A stretch of DNA of 64,000 nucleotides. It comes from Brevundimonas sp. UBA4609. GTDB taxonomy: Bacteria > Pseudomonadota > Alphaproteobacteria > Caulobacterales > Caulobacteraceae. The stretch lies in NCBI GenBank assembly GCA_002386585.1, contig DGIZ01000025.1, positions 13,190 through 77,189 on the forward strand, written 5' to 3'. Positions 36,329 to 46,421 of the stretch are shown here, piece after piece. Position 1 is the stretch's first letter; every line of letters begins with the position of its first letter. Below the pieces are notes generated by a model, which ran no database searches, was not told the origin of the DNA, and worked only from the letters and a program-made list of their open reading frames with translations. Made by a program: the position numbers and the translations under genes.

Positions 36329-36786
36329 ACGAACCCACTCGCGTCCTCATCGTCGAGGCGCGCTTCTACGATGAACTGGCCGACGCCCTTCTGGAAGGGG
36401 CGAAGGACGCCCTGCGCGCGCAAGGCGTCCAGTATGACGTCGTGACCGTGCCCGGCGCGCTGGAAGTGCCGACCGTGATCGCCATGGCCGAAGAGGCCGG
36501 GCGCTATCCGACCGCCCCGCGCTATGACGGCTATGTCGCCCTGGGCTGCGTCATTCGCGGCGAGACCTACCACTTCGAGATCGTCTCGGATCAGTCGGCC
36601 GCCGGCATCCGCAATCTGGGCCTGAAGGGCGTGGCCATCGGCAACGGCATCCTGACGACCGAGGACGAGGAGCAGGCCTGGACCCGCGCCCGTCTCAGCG
36701 AGGGCGACAAGGGCGGCTTCGCGGCCCGCGCCTGCCTGGACCTGATCGCCATCCGCAAGCGCCTGCGCGGGGGGCTGGCCTCGTGA
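36325..36786 (+). CDS. ribH: 6,7-dimethyl-8-ribityllumazine synthase
   Basis: A 153-residue enzyme that condenses DHBP with the pyrimidine to lumazine, the penultimate step of riboflavin synthesis. Signatures: [50 protein letters not shown] (active-site His) and [12 protein letters not shown]. It starts at TTG 36325, overlapping the ribB stop (TTGA), with GGAG upstream; this uncommon start codon in a tightly coupled operon suggests reinitiation. It also overlaps nusB by four bases. Confidence 0.93.
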   Translation: MNEPTRVLIVEARFYDELADALLEGAKDALRAQGVQYDVVTVPGALEVPTVIAMAEEAGRYPTAPRYDGYVALGCVIRGETYHFEIVSDQSAAGIRNLGLKGVAIGNGILTTEDEEQAWTRARLSEGDKGGFAARACLDLIAIRKRLRGGLAS

Positions 36787-37319
36787 CCGAACCGACCAGC
36801 GCCCCGGCGACCGTCGCCGAAGTCATGGCTCAGTTGGCCGAGGCGGATAAGGCTCGCGCCGAGCCGCAACTGACCAGCCGCCAGCGCCGCGCCCGCACGG
36901 TCGCCCGTCTGGCCGCCGTCCAGGCCCTGTATCAGATGGAGCTTGCGGGCGAGGGCGTCGAAAGCGTCGTGCGCGAGTTCCGCAATCACCGCTTTGACGC
37001 CGACATCGACGGCGCCCCCCTGGCCGAGGCGGACGAGGACTGGTTCTCCGACATCGTCCACGGCGTAGTCGAGGATCAGCGGGCCATCGACGAGGCGGTC
37101 AAGGCGCGTCTGGCCTCCAATTGGCGTATGGAGCGTCTGGACGCCACCCTGCGCGCCCTGCTGCGCTGCGGCGCGTGGGAGCTGAAGCACAAGCCCGACG
37201 TCCCGCGTGAGATCGTGATCGACGAATATGTCGAACTGGCCAAGGCCTTCTTCGACGATGCGGAGGCGAAGTTCGTGAACGCGGCGCTGGACGGCGTGGC
37301 GCGCGATGCCCGCGATTGA
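36783..37319 (+). CDS. nusB: Transcription antitermination factor NusB
   Basis: A 178-residue RNA-binding protein that acts with NusE on boxA during rRNA transcription. The family pattern is visible: [23 protein letters not shown], the second helical set [23 protein letters not shown], and then [35 protein letters not shown]. The start overlaps ribH by a GTGA junction and the end overlaps thiL by 14 bases. The RibH-NusB order is conserved in alphaproteobacteria. Confidence 0.95.
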   Translation: MTEPTSAPATVAEVMAQLAEADKARAEPQLTSRQRRARTVARLAAVQALYQMELAGEGVESVVREFRNHRFDADIDGAPLAEADEDWFSDIVHGVVEDQRAIDEAVKARLASNWRMERLDATLRALLRCGAWELKHKPDVPREIVIDEYVELAKAFFDDAEAKFVNAALDGVARDARD

Positions 37320-38295
37320 CGTCGCGGGTGAATTCGAGACCATCCAGCGGCTGCTGAAGCCGCTGGCGCACCCGGAATGGGCGAGGGGGCTGGCCGACGA
37401 CGTGGCCGCGCTGCCCTCGCGTCCGGGACACGACCTCATCCTTACCAAGGATGCGATCGTCGAGGGCGTCCATTTCCTGCCCGACGACCCGCTGGATACG
37501 GTGGCGCAGAAGCTGCTGCGCGTGAACCTGTCCGATCTGGCGGCCAAGGGGGCCGAGCCGTTCGGCTATCTGCTGGCCTGCCACTGGTCCGAACGCTGCG
37601 GCTGGCCTGAACGCGAGGCCTTCGTCGCCGGACTGCGGCGCGATCAGGCCATTTTCGACATTTCGCTGCTGGGCGGCGACACGGTGAAGACGCCGGGACC
37701 GGCCAGCTTCTCGGCCACCCTGCTGGGTTGGGCGCCGTCGGGGGCGGCGGTCAGCCGGGCGGGCGCGCGGCCGGGCGATCTGGTCTTCGTCACCGGCACG
37801 ATCGGCGACGGCTGGCTGGGCCTTCAGGCCGCCCAGGCGACCCTGAGCCTGGAGCCCGAACGCATGGACGCGCTGGAGGCCGCCTATCGCACCCCCATGC
37901 CGCGCGTGGAGTTCGCACCCGTCGTCCTGGGCCTGGCGACCGCCAGCGCCGACGTGTCCGACGGCCTGCTGGCCGACGCCGCCCATATCGCCGAGGCCAG
38001 CGGCGTCAGCCTTGAGATCGACCTGGAGGTTCTGCCCCTGTCGGCGGCCGCCCAGGCCTGGTTCGAGGGACGGGTCGACCCGCAGGCGGCGCTGGAGCTG
38101 CTGGCCAGCGGCGGCGACGACTATGAGATCCTGCTGACTGTCCCGGCGGGCGCCGAGAACGCCCTGCGCCGCGAGGCTGAGCGCCGCCATCTGCGCCTGA
38201 CCTGCGTCGGCCGCGTAACCGAGGGCAGGGGGCTGTCGGCGCGCTATCTGGGCCAGGTCATCACCCCGACCCGCACCGGTTGGACTCACGGATGA
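37306..38295 (+). CDS. thiL: Thiamine-monophosphate kinase
   Basis: A 329-residue enzyme that phosphorylates thiamine monophosphate to the diphosphate coenzyme. It is a PurM/ThiL-type fold: [20 protein letters not shown] (substrate loop), [71 protein letters not shown] and [14 protein letters not shown]. Its ATG lies inside nusB, giving a 14-base overlap in a different frame. Confidence 0.94.
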   Translation: MPAIDVAGEFETIQRLLKPLAHPEWARGLADDVAALPSRPGHDLILTKDAIVEGVHFLPDDPLDTVAQKLLRVNLSDLAAKGAEPFGYLLACHWSERCGWPEREAFVAGLRRDQAIFDISLLGGDTVKTPGPASFSATLLGWAPSGAAVSRAGARPGDLVFVTGTIGDGWLGLQAAQATLSLEPERMDALEAAYRTPMPRVEFAPVVLGLATASADVSDGLLADAAHIAEASGVSLEIDLEVLPLSAAAQAWFEGRVDPQAALELLASGGDDYEILLTVPAGAENALRREAERRHLRLTCVGRVTEGRGLSARYLGQVITPTRTGWTHG

Positions 38296-38335
38296 GGGCA
38301 ACGGAATCCTAACGGGACCAGGCCAGACTGCCGCC

Positions 38336-38758
38336 ATGAACCGCCGCGCCCTGATCCTCGCCGTCGCCGGCGCCTCCCTGTCGGGGCCGGCGCTCGCCTC
38401 GCCGTCGGCGGAAACGCCCGCCCAGCCGGTGAGCTTCAACCTGACCGGGGTGGGCCTGCCGATCATCGTGGGCGGTCGCGTCCGAAACTACATCTTCGTG
38501 GTGCTGAAGCTGCACCTGGGTCAGGGCCACGCTCTGGATGCGGTGAGGGCCAAGGAGCCCTATCTGCGCGACGCCCTGGTTCGCGCCGGGCACCGCACGC
38601 CCTTCGTCCTGGCCGACGACTGGAACCAGGTGGACGCCGAGGCCCTGAGCGCCAGCCTGATCCGCTCCGCCGACGCCCTGATCGGCAAGGGCGCGATCAT
38701 CCGTGTCGAGGTCGTCAGCCAGGCCGCGCGCCGCCGCACGACCGTTCGCGCCGTCTAG
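38336..38758 (+). CDS. Small exported protein with FliL-like features
   Basis: A 140-residue protein with a signal peptide (MNRRALILAVAGASLSGPALAS). The mature part, VSFNLTGVGLPIIVGGRVRNYIFVVLKLHLGQGHALDAVRAKEPYLRDALVRAGHR, has the beta-strand/helix pattern of FliL-like proteins, in which one strand is followed by a helix carrying the IRD motif. The assignment is weak, and no flagellar genes flank it. It is followed by the hppA promoter region. Confidence 0.6.
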   Translation: MNRRALILAVAGASLSGPALASPSAETPAQPVSFNLTGVGLPIIVGGRVRNYIFVVLKLHLGQGHALDAVRAKEPYLRDALVRAGHRTPFVLADDWNQVDAEALSASLIRSADALIGKGAIIRVEVVSQAARRRTTVRAV

Positions 38759-38932
38759 AAGAGCGCTGTTGCGCCACGGCTCTGCTTTTGGCACGATTTA
38801 GCCGCAATTCCCGAGGGGCGTGAATTTGCGTCCGTAAGCGCACGGGGGGACCGGAAGGCGGCCGAGAGGCGACAACGCCCGTAGCGCAGCCCATGGATCC
38901 GCGCGTCTAGTTGCATAGGGCTTGGAAACGCC

Positions 38933-41083
38933 ATGACGTCATATCTTTGGCTGGTCATCGCGGCCGGCGCCCTGGGGGTGCTTTACGGCGCCGTCCAGAC
39001 CGCCGTCCTGATGAAGGCCGACAGTGGTAATGAACGGATGCGTGAGATCGCCGCGGCGATCCAGGAAGGGGCATCCGCCTATCTGAAGCGTCAGTACACA
39101 ACGATTGGCATTGTAGGGGTCGTGATCTTGGTCGCGGCCTTTTTTCTTATCGGAACTTGGGCGGCGCTCGGCTTCCTGATCGGCGCCGTTTTGTCGGGCG
39201 CGGCGGGCTATGCAGGGATGCTCATCTCTGTGCGCGCCAACGTCCGCACGGCCCAGGCCGCGTCGCAGAGCCTGTCCAGGGGCCTGGACCTGGCCTTCCG
39301 CTCGGGCGCCATCACCGGAATGTTCGTGGCGGGCGGCGCGCTTCTGGGCGTGTCCGGCTACTACGCCTTCATGACCCAGGGGCTGGGCCACGCCTCGACC
39401 AGCCGCGAGGTCATCGACGGCCTGGTTGCCCTGGGCTTCGGGGCCTCGCTGATCTCCATCTTCGCGCGACTGGGCGGCGGCATCTTCACCAAGGGGGCCG
39501 ACGTCGGCGGCGACATGGTGGGCAAGGTCGAGGCCGGCATCCCCGAGGACGACCCCCGAAACGCCGCCACCATCGCGGACAATGTGGGCGACAACGTCGG
39601 CGACTGCGCCGGCATGGCCGCAGACCTGTTCGAGACCTATGCCGTCACCACGGTGGCGACCATGGTGCTGGCGGCCATCTTCTTCCGCAATCAGCCCTAT
39701 GTGGACGTGCTGATGCTGCTGCCGCTGGCGATCTGCGGCGTCTGCATCGTGACCTCGATCATCGGCACCTTCTTCGTCCGTCTGGGCAAGAGCGGCAACA
39801 TCATGGGGGCCCTGTACCAGGGGCTGATCGTCACCGGCGTCCTGTCTTTGGGGGCGGTCTGGTGGGTGATCAACCACCTTCTGCCGGGGGCGGTCGAAAC
39901 CTCGGGCGGGCTGCTGATCCAGCCGATGAACCTGTTCTGGGCCGGCGTCGTCGGCCTGCTGGTCACGGCGGCCATCGTGGTCATCACCGAATACTACACC
40001 GGCACGGGCTTCCGTCCGGTGAAGTCAGTGGCCAACGCCTCGGTCTCAGGGCACGGCACCAACGTGATCCAAGGTCTGGCCATGTCGCTGGAGGCCACGG
40101 CGCTGCCGGCTCTGACCATCATCGTGGGCATCGTCGCAGCCTTCCAGTTGGCGGGTCTGTTCGGCATCGCCATCGCCACCACCACCATGCTGGGCGTGGC
40201 GGGGATGATCGTGGCGCTGGACGCCTTCGGTCCGGTTACGGACAATGCGGGCGGCATCGCCGAGATGGCGGGCCTGCCGCCTGAGGTCCGCGTTTCGACC
40301 GACGCCCTGGACGCCGTGGGCAACACCACCAAGGCCGTGACCAAGGGCTACGCCATCGGTTCGGCGGGTCTGGGGGCGCTGGTCCTGTTCGCCGCCTATG
40401 TGGAGGACCTCAAGTTCTTCGCGGCCGAGGCGCAGCCGGGCAGCTTCTTCCACGGACTGGGCGCGGTCGCCTTCGACCTGTCCAACCCCTATGTCGTGGT
40501 CGGCTTGCTGTTCGGGGGGCTGCTGCCCTTCCTGTTCGGCGGCCTGTCGATGACGGCTGTGGGGCGCGCCGCCGAGGCCGTGGTGGCTGAGGTTCGGCGT
40601 CAGTTCCGCGAGAACCCCGGCATCATGACCTTCCAGACCAAGCCCGAATACGGCCGGGCGGTCGACATCCTGACCAGCGCGGCCATTCGCGAGATGATCG
40701 TGCCATCGCTGCTGCCGGTTCTGTCGCCGATCGTGCTGTTCGTGGTCATCCTGTTCATCCAGCCGGACAAGGCCAACGCCTTCGCCGCCCTGGGGGCCAT
40801 GCTGATGGGGGTGATCGTGACGGGTCTGTTCGTCGCCATCTCCATGACCTCGGGCGGCGGCGCCTGGGACAACGCCAAGAAGGTGATCGAGGAAGGTTTC
40901 ACCGACAAGAACGGCGTCGTCCACGGCAAGGGTTCTGAAGCGCACAAGGCCGCCGTCACCGGCGACACCGTGGGCGATCCCTACAAGGACACCTCCGGCC
41001 CGGCGGTGAACCCGATGATCAAGATCACCAACATCGTGGCGCTTCTGCTGCTGGCGGTGCTGGCGAGCGGCAAGATCGTCTGA
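38933..41083 (+). CDS. hppA: K+-independent proton-translocating inorganic pyrophosphatase
   Basis: A 716-residue, 16-helix membrane pump that couples pyrophosphate hydrolysis to H+ export. The catalytic loops are present: [44 protein letters not shown] (acidic PPi and Mg site), [12 protein letters not shown], and [30 protein letters not shown] at the C-terminus. Lys467 in [10 protein letters not shown] is the residue that marks K+-independent enzymes, whereas K+-dependent ones have Ala. The gene has its own terminator downstream. Confidence 0.96.
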   Translation: MTSYLWLVIAAGALGVLYGAVQTAVLMKADSGNERMREIAAAIQEGASAYLKRQYTTIGIVGVVILVAAFFLIGTWAALGFLIGAVLSGAAGYAGMLISVRANVRTAQAASQSLSRGLDLAFRSGAITGMFVAGGALLGVSGYYAFMTQGLGHASTSREVIDGLVALGFGASLISIFARLGGGIFTKGADVGGDMVGKVEAGIPEDDPRNAATIADNVGDNVGDCAGMAADLFETYAVTTVATMVLAAIFFRNQPYVDVLMLLPLAICGVCIVTSIIGTFFVRLGKSGNIMGALYQGLIVTGVLSLGAVWWVINHLLPGAVETSGGLLIQPMNLFWAGVVGLLVTAAIVVITEYYTGTGFRPVKSVANASVSGHGTNVIQGLAMSLEATALPALTIIVGIVAAFQLAGLFGIAIATTTMLGVAGMIVALDAFGPVTDNAGGIAEMAGLPPEVRVSTDALDAVGNTTKAVTKGYAIGSAGLGALVLFAAYVEDLKFFAAEAQPGSFFHGLGAVAFDLSNPYVVVGLLFGGLLPFLFGGLSMTAVGRAAEAVVAEVRRQFRENPGIMTFQTKPEYGRAVDILTSAAIREMIVPSLLPVLSPIVLFVVILFIQPDKANAFAALGAMLMGVIVTGLFVAISMTSGGGAWDNAKKVIEEGFTDKNGVVHGKGSEAHKAAVTGDTVGDPYKDTSGPAVNPMIKITNIVALLLLAVLASGKIV

Positions 41084-41104
41084 CCGCGTTTCGCTGAAAC
41101 TGAA

Positions 41105-41143
41105 AACGCCCCGGAGAGCGATCTCCGGGGCGTTGTCTTTTTT
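41105..41143 (+). terminator. Rho-independent terminator of hppA
   Basis: A 13-bp perfect stem (aacgccccggaga / tctccggggcgtt) with a four-base loop, followed by a T-rich run gtctttttt. It starts 22 bases after the hppA stop and lies between convergent hppA and bamE. Confidence 0.9.
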
Positions 41144-41203
41144 GCGCCCTATGCTCGCGACGCGGTCGCTCGCGGCTTGAGGGCGCCTGTTTGTAGGGGC
41201 CGC

Positions 41204-41683
41204 TTAGTCCGGGCGGCGCTGGCCGGGGACGTCGTCCTCGGTACGCGGCAGTTGGCCGCGGCCGACGTTGCCGAGCAACTGCTCGAGGATGGTCAGCTGG
41301 CGGCCGCGGGTCGGGGTCTCGCGACGCTCCATGGCGATCTGGCGGCCGTCTTCCAGCCCCAGGGTGCGCACGTTGGCGACCTTTTCGTCGCCCTCGGCGA
41401 AGGTGATTTCCGTGACGGTCCGCTGCGACACCTGAGGCTTGTTGTAGGTGTAGCGCTGCGTCGTCTGGGTCAGGTAATACCAGACGTTGTCGCTCTCGAA
41501 GGTCGAGGTCGTGGAGGGCGTGCCCAGCTTGGCCAGAACGGTCTCGCGGGTGTCGACGCCCACTTCGACGTCCTGAGGCTTGGCGTCCACGGCCTGGAAG
41601 CCCTGAGTGGCGACGACGGGGGCGCAGGCGCCCGCAGCGGCGGCGAGCGAGGCGGCGATGATGAGCGATGTAAAACGGGGCAT
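41204..41683 (-). CDS. bamE: Outer membrane assembly lipoprotein BamE/SmpA family
   Basis: A 159-residue lipoprotein whose signal peptide ends in the lipobox AAAGAC. The SmpA/BamE domain follows: VGVDTRETVLAKLGTPSTTSTFESDNVWYYLTQ.. with a second strand pair ending in FAEGDEKVANV. BamE stabilises the BamA-BamD complex that inserts outer-membrane barrels. The tail after about residue 120 is low-complexity. The gene is divergent from the bc1 chaperone gene. Confidence 0.9.
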   Translation of the reverse strand: MPRFTSLIIAASLAAAAGACAPVVATQGFQAVDAKPQDVEVGVDTRETVLAKLGTPSTTSTFESDNVWYYLTQTTQRYTYNKPQVSQRTVTEITFAEGDEKVANVRTLGLEDGRQIAMERRETPTRGRQLTILEQLLGNVGRGQLPRTEDDVPGQRRPD

Positions 41684-41773
41684 CGGCGATGGGCCTCTAG
41701 GAACAAGGTCTTTGACCTAACCGTCGCTGCGTCCTAGTGCAACGGCGCGGCGGAAAAGGGGCCGTGAAATCCT

Positions 41774-42301
41774 ATGTTCAAGACACTCTTCAGACGACAG
41801 ACGCAAGAGCGCCAAGCGCAGGGCCTTTACGCCCTGGCCGTGGAACAGGCGCGCCAGCCCGATTTTTACGCCCGCCTGGGGGTGGCGGATCGAATCGACG
41901 CGCGGTTCGAACTCTACACCCTGCATGTCCTTCTGCTGTTCGTGCGGATGAAGGGCGAGGGCGAGCGTGGGGCCGATCTGGCTCAGAAAATGTTCGATAC
42001 CTACGTTTCGGCCCTGGACAATGTGCTGCGCGAGTTGGGCGTCGGCGATGTGTCGGTCGGCAAGAAGATGCGCAAGCTGGGCGAAGCTCTCTATGGCCGG
42101 ATGAGCGCCTATGAGAAGGCGCTGCGCGATGGCGACCGTGACGGCTTCCAGGCCTCGATCGCACGCAATGTGTTCGAGAGCGACGATCCCGCAGCCGGCG
42201 CCGAACTGACCCGCTATGCGCTGGAATCGCACGAACGCTTGGCGCGTCAGCCGATTTCCGTCGTGGAAAAGGCGCCGGACTGGGCCATGATCGTCGCATG
42301 A
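41774..42301 (+). CDS. Ubiquinol-cytochrome c reductase assembly chaperone (CBP3-like)
   Basis: A 175-residue protein of the CBP3/UQCC1-type chaperone domain. Features: LYALAVEQARQPDFYARLGVADRIDARFELYTLHVLLLFVRM, then VSALDNVLRELGVGDVSVGKKMRKLGEALYGRMSAYEKAL. In mitochondria the homologue helps cytochrome b synthesis; here it probably assists bc1 assembly. The stop overlaps the yceD start by four bases. It begins the run leading to plsX-fabH. Confidence 0.88.
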   Translation: MFKTLFRRQTQERQAQGLYALAVEQARQPDFYARLGVADRIDARFELYTLHVLLLFVRMKGEGERGADLAQKMFDTYVSALDNVLRELGVGDVSVGKKMRKLGEALYGRMSAYEKALRDGDRDGFQASIARNVFESDDPAAGAELTRYALESHERLARQPISVVEKAPDWAMIVA

Positions 42302-42825
42302 CGATTCCCGCCCTGCCTTACAGCGACCCCGTCCGCCTGCATCAGATCGGCGCGGGTCTGTCCCGGCGACTGGAGCCGGACGCCGAAGCGCGTCAGCGCA
42401 TCGCGCGCGCGCTGAACCTGAAGTCGCTGGATCGCTTCGAGGCGGATCTGGAGGTGACGGCCACGGTGTCGGGCTGGCGCCTGACGGGACGAGTCGTGGC
42501 TGACGCCGTTCAATCCTGCGTGCTGACGCTGGAGCCCCTGCCGGTCCACATCGACGAGCGGTTCGAGATCAATCTGGTCGAGGCCCTGGATACGCCGCCT
42601 TCGGAAGAGGGCGAGATCGATCTGGAGCTGGACGACAATTCTCCCGACGTGGTCGAGAACGGCCAGATCGACCTGGGCCAGTACGCCGTCGAGCAGTTGG
42701 CCCTGCATCTGGACCCTTACCCGCGCAAGGAAGGCGCCGTCTTCGAGCAGCCGCCGGAGCCGGGCGAGATTTCCCCTTTCGGCGTGCTGAGGACCTTGAA
42801 GCCGGGCGACTCCGACAAGAGTTGA
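42298..42825 (+). CDS. yceD: YceD-like (DUF177) protein
   Basis: A 175-residue acidic cytoplasmic protein of the DUF177 family. The domain is seen as VTATVSGWRLTGRVVADAVQSCVLTLEPLPVHIDERFEINL, with an acidic middle, then VDLGQYAVEQLALHLDPYPRKEGAVF. In many bacteria it lies before rpmF and plsX; here rpmF is absent from the interval and plsX follows directly. In E. coli the homologue affects 23S rRNA and has been tied to lipid metabolism; its role here is not known. Confidence 0.88.
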   Translation: MTIPALPYSDPVRLHQIGAGLSRRLEPDAEARQRIARALNLKSLDRFEADLEVTATVSGWRLTGRVVADAVQSCVLTLEPLPVHIDERFEINLVEALDTPPSEEGEIDLELDDNSPDVVENGQIDLGQYAVEQLALHLDPYPRKEGAVFEQPPEPGEISPFGVLRTLKPGDSDKS

Positions 42826-42925
42826 CCTAAGGGCGCCCCGGTTGCATCCACAGGGTGCGACATTTGCGTCTGTACGCCCTAACATTGAAGCGCCGCGACA
42901 AGACGGCGACGGAGTCGATTTCCAC

Positions 42926-43996
42926 TTGGCATCATCCACACTGATTTCGCTCGACGCCATGGGGGGCGACCACGGTCCCGCCGTCGTGGTCGGCGGCGTG
43001 AAGGCCTATTATTCCCTGTATGGGGGCGACGGCGTGCGCTTCCTGCTGCATGGCGACGAAGCGGCGATCCGCGCCGAGATGGCGCGCCTGCACGTCTCGG
43101 ACGACCTTTGCCAGGTCCGGCACACCGACAAGGTCGTCGCCATGGACGAAAAGCCGGCCCAGGCCATGCGGCGGGGCAAGGGCTCGAGCCTGTGGAACGC
43201 GATCGAGGCGGTCAAGACGGGCGAGGCCCAGGGGGCTGTTTCCGCCGGCAACACCGGCGCCCTGATGGCGATCTCCAAGCTGATCCTGCGCATGGCGGTC
43301 GACGGGCTGGAGCGCCCCGCCATCGTCGCCAGCTGGCCGACCAAGCGCGGCGTCACCGCCGTTCTGGACGTGGGCGCCAACATCGGCAGCGATGCGCGCC
43401 AACTGGTCGAGTTCGCCATCATGGGCGAGGCGTTTCAGGCGGCCGTGCATGGGGTGGAAAGACCGACGGTCGGCCTTCTGAACGTCGGCTCCGAAGAGAT
43501 GAAGGGCCATGAAGAGGTGCGCGAGGCTCACGCCGTCCTGCGCACCGACGCCGTGCCGGTGAACTACACCGGCTTCGTCGAGGGGCATGACATCGCCGCC
43601 GGAACGGTCGATGTCGTCGTGACCGACGGCTTCACCGGCAATGTCGCCCTGAAGACCGCCGAGGGCACGGCCCGCTTCATCTCGGGCCTGCTGAAAGAGG
43701 CGCTGACCTCGGGGCCTCTAGCCAAGCTGGGCGCCCTGATCGCCATGCCGGCCCTGAAGAAGATGGCGCGCCGCATCGATCCCAGCAGCGTCAACGGCGG
43801 CCCCTTGCTGGGCCTGAACGGCATCGTCGTGAAAAGCCACGGCGGCGCCACGGCCGAGGGCTATGCAAACGCCATCCGCGTGGCTGTCGAACTGGCCCGC
43901 AGCGACTATCTGACCAAGGTCAGCGCCAATTTCGCGCGTCTGGCGGCGGCCATGGACGAGACGGCGCCCGCCGTCATGGGAGAGACCGAACAGTGA
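42926..43996 (+). CDS. plsX: Phosphate acyltransferase PlsX
   Basis: A 356-residue enzyme that makes acyl-phosphate from acyl-ACP, the first step of phospholipid synthesis in this route. Signatures: LISLDAMGGDHGPAVVVGG, QAMRRGKGSSLWNAIEAVKTGEAQGAVSAGNTGALMAIS, GLLNVGSEEMKGHEEVREAH, DVVVTDGFTGNVALKTAEG and GLNGIVVKSHGGA. I start at TTG 42926, with GGAG eleven bases upstream; an in-frame TTG at 42842 would give a long non-homologous leader. It overlaps the fabH start. Confidence 0.94.
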   Translation: MASSTLISLDAMGGDHGPAVVVGGVKAYYSLYGGDGVRFLLHGDEAAIRAEMARLHVSDDLCQVRHTDKVVAMDEKPAQAMRRGKGSSLWNAIEAVKTGEAQGAVSAGNTGALMAISKLILRMAVDGLERPAIVASWPTKRGVTAVLDVGANIGSDARQLVEFAIMGEAFQAAVHGVERPTVGLLNVGSEEMKGHEEVREAHAVLRTDAVPVNYTGFVEGHDIAAGTVDVVVTDGFTGNVALKTAEGTARFISGLLKEALTSGPLAKLGALIAMPALKKMARRIDPSSVNGGPLLGLNGIVVKSHGGATAEGYANAIRVAVELARSDYLTKVSANFARLAAAMDETAPAVMGETEQ

Positions 43997-44970
43997 GCGT
44001 CATCCGCAGCGTCGTTACCGGGGTTGGCTCCTTCCTGCCCGAGCAGGTCGTCACTAACGCCGACCTGACCAAGATCGTCGACACCTCCGACGAATGGATC
44101 ATTGAGCGCACCGGCATCCGCCAGCGCCACAAGGCCCGCGACGATGAGCCGACCAGCGACCTGGCGCTCAAGGCCGCCGAGCGCGCCCTGGCCGACGCCG
44201 GCAAGACGGCGGCGGACGTCGATCTGATCATCGTCGCCACCACGACGCCGGACCAGACCTTCCCGGCCACGGCCGCCATCGTCCAGCGCAAGCTGGGCGC
44301 GCCGGTGGGCATCGCCTTCGACATTCAGGCGGTCTGCTCGGGCTTCGTCTACGCCTTGAGCGTGGCCGACGGATTCGTCGCGCGCGGTCAGGCCAAGTGC
44401 GCCCTGGTCATCGGCGCCGAGGAAATGACCAAGCTGATGGACTGGACGGACCGCACCACCTGCGTCCTGTTCGGCGACGGCGCCGGGGCCTTCGTGCTGG
44501 AGCCGGGCGAGGGGCAGGGGACCAAGCACGATCGCGGCGTGCTGGGCTTCGCCCTGCGCTGCGAGGGCGCCAAGTCGGACATGCTCTATGTCGACGGCGG
44601 CCCGGCCACGACCGGAACGGTCGGCCACCTGCGGATGCTGGGCAACCAGGTCTTCCGTCACGCCGTGGTCAACATCGCCGAAGCCATCACTGCCGCCGCC
44701 CAGGTCGCGGGCGTCGACATCCCCGAGATCGACTGGTTCGTGCCGCACCAGGCCAACCAGCGCATCATCAAGGGCGTGGGCGACCGTCTGGGCCTGGACG
44801 AGGGCAAGGTGATCTCGACCGTGGCCATGCACGCCAACACCTCGGCCGCCTCCATCCCGCTGGCGATGGACGTCGCGATCAAGGATGGGCGAATCAAGAA
44901 GGGCGATCTGGTCCTGGTCGAGGCCATGGGCGGCGGCCTGACGTGGGGCGCGTGCGCCTTCCGGTTCTAG
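43993..44970 (+). CDS. fabH: 3-oxoacyl-ACP synthase III (FabH)
   Basis: A 325-residue condensing enzyme that starts fatty-acid synthesis from acetyl-CoA and malonyl-ACP. The catalytic triad is visible: Cys in FDIQAVCSGFVYAL, His in WFVPHQANQRII, Asn in HANTSAASIP. GLTWGACAFRF is the expected C-terminus. It starts at GTG 43993 and overlaps the plsX stop. The plsX-fabH pair is a conserved lipid-precursor operon. Confidence 0.95.
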   Translation: MSVIRSVVTGVGSFLPEQVVTNADLTKIVDTSDEWIIERTGIRQRHKARDDEPTSDLALKAAERALADAGKTAADVDLIIVATTTPDQTFPATAAIVQRKLGAPVGIAFDIQAVCSGFVYALSVADGFVARGQAKCALVIGAEEMTKLMDWTDRTTCVLFGDGAGAFVLEPGEGQGTKHDRGVLGFALRCEGAKSDMLYVDGGPATTGTVGHLRMLGNQVFRHAVVNIAEAITAAAQVAGVDIPEIDWFVPHQANQRIIKGVGDRLGLDEGKVISTVAMHANTSAASIPLAMDVAIKDGRIKKGDLVLVEAMGGGLTWGACAFRF

Positions 44971-45044
44971 ATTCGCATTGAGGACTTTGATTTCCGGCCG
45001 TTTTGCCCTTCAATGCCACGCCGATTGATTGCGGGGAGATGCAA

Positions 45045-45353
45045 GTGGCCGGACATCACACCCTTACCCGGGCGGATTTGTGCGAAGCGGTCCACGAGGA
45101 AGTCGGGCTGTCCCGACAGGAATGCTCTGGACTGGTCGAGCGCACGCTGGACCTGATCGTCGACTCGCTTGAGCAGGGCGAGACGGTCAAGCTGTCGGGG
45201 TTCGGCGTCTTCCAGGTCCGTGAAAAACGCGCCCGCATGGGCCGCAACCCCAAGACCGGCGAACCGGCCGCCATCAACCCCCGCCGCGTCATCAGCTTCC
45301 GCGCCTCCCAGATCATGAAGAGCCGGGTGCACGACGCCGTCGTCGAGACCTGA
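45045..45353 (+). CDS. ihfA: Integration host factor alpha subunit
   Basis: A 102-residue DNA-bending protein of the HU/IHF family. The dimerisation helix [33 protein letters not shown] is followed by the [23 protein letters not shown] arm and the conserved end [20 protein letters not shown]. The alpha assignment rests on the [12 protein letters not shown] arm. The start is GTG 45045, where GGGGAG lies six bases upstream; ATG 45039 is too close to that site. It is followed by the merR gene after five bases. Confidence 0.9.
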   Translation: MAGHHTLTRADLCEAVHEEVGLSRQECSGLVERTLDLIVDSLEQGETVKLSGFGVFQVREKRARMGRNPKTGEPAAINPRRVISFRASQIMKSRVHDAVVET

Positions 45354-45358
45354 GATCC

Positions 45359-45775
45359 TTGGCCAAAAGCCCCAAAGCCTTCCGCACCATTTCTGAAGCG
45401 GCCGATGAAGTCGGCGCCCCCCAGCATGTGCTGAGGTTCTGGGAGACCAAGTTCGACTTCGTCGTCCCGGTGAAGCGGGCGGGCGGGCGCCGTTTCTATC
45501 GGCCCGACGATGTCATGGTGCTGAAGGCCGTGCGGCGGTTGCTGCATGACGAGGGGCTGACGATTCGCGGCGTTCAGCGCCTTGTGCAGGATCAGGGCCT
45601 GGCGCGGCTGACGGCCTATGCCGATCCCGCCGCCACGCTGGAGATCGATTCGGGTGATCGAGCTGAAACGGCGTCGGAAGCGGCGGTGACGCCGGCGGCG
45701 TCGACGCGTCTCGAGGCCGTGTTGAGCGACCTTGAGGGGGCCAGAGCCCGGCTGGAGGCCGTTCTGCGCCGATAA
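45359..45775 (+). CDS. MerR-family transcriptional regulator
   Basis: A 138-residue regulator. The N-terminal winged helix-turn-helix is AFRTISEAADEVGAPQHVLRFWETKF, with the MerR-like FYRPDDVMVLKAVRRLLHDEGLTIRGVQRLVQ following. The C-terminal part is short and without metal-binding Cys, so it is not a metal sensor of the classical type. Regulators of this kind beside ihfA are common in alphaproteobacteria, with unknown target. The start is TTG 45359. The gene is the last one before tRNA-Pro. Confidence 0.85.
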   Translation: MAKSPKAFRTISEAADEVGAPQHVLRFWETKFDFVVPVKRAGGRRFYRPDDVMVLKAVRRLLHDEGLTIRGVQRLVQDQGLARLTAYADPAATLEIDSGDRAETASEAAVTPAASTRLEAVLSDLEGARARLEAVLRR

Positions 45776-45847
45776 GGCGGAAGTTGTTGTCGATAGAGCG
45801 TTTTAGGGTTTGCGGAGCACCGAACCGCCGTCTATAGGGAGCGCCTT

Positions 45848-45924
<77 letters not shown>

Positions 45925-46421
45925 TTTTCCTTAGGAAAATCGGTTGGTTAAGGGGTCGCCTCCAGGCGGCCCCTTCGCAATTTGGCCCCTTGGTCACAAA
46001 TTTAGTCACAAATGGATAGTGCCATCGTCGGCGGCGCCGCAGTTCTGGAGGGCGCGGGTGTGTCGCTGAACTGGGGGCCGCTGCTGGGCGCTTCGCTGGA
46101 CCTAAATACAGAGCGCCCGTCGCGGCCGAATCTGACCCTTAGCCTTCAAAAAGTCGCCGGCCGAGTTCCAGCAGCCTCTGCCAGGCTCTGATCCATCAGG
46201 AGGCGGGTTAACGTCGCGGGCCAAGTGGCGGGCGATATGCGCCGGCATGATTCCAGTGCCTCTGCGCCGGAGAACGCAGAAGTCAAAGGACCTGGCCGTG
46301 CCGATGAGGTAGTGGGACCATGCTGCGTCGAAGACCCGATGGATGGCCTGACCCTCGCGTATAGTCTAGCTTTCTGCAGCTGTGCGACGGCGCTCAGGCG
46401 CGCGCGGAAGGGGAGGGCGCG
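45925..46421. other. Island boundary region after tRNA-Pro, no supported gene
   Basis: About 500 bases between the tRNA 3' end and the AddB-like gene. Directly after the tRNA comes a T-rich stretch with a near-repeat of GTCACAAAT (45993-46001 and 46005-46013), the kind of sequence seen between an att site and integrase genes in tRNA-linked islands. No integrase is present, and I see no intact coding frame with a good start. The minus strand holds a short unrecognised open stretch at about 46150-46370. The interval may be the remnant of a deleted integrase end. Confidence 0.4.

Noticed and set aside
46150-46370. Minus-strand open stretch reading VFDAAWSHYLIG..IMPAHIARHLARD
   Set aside because: Protein-like in places but lacking a clear start, bounded by stops and without recognisable family; could be a gene remnant but not supported.
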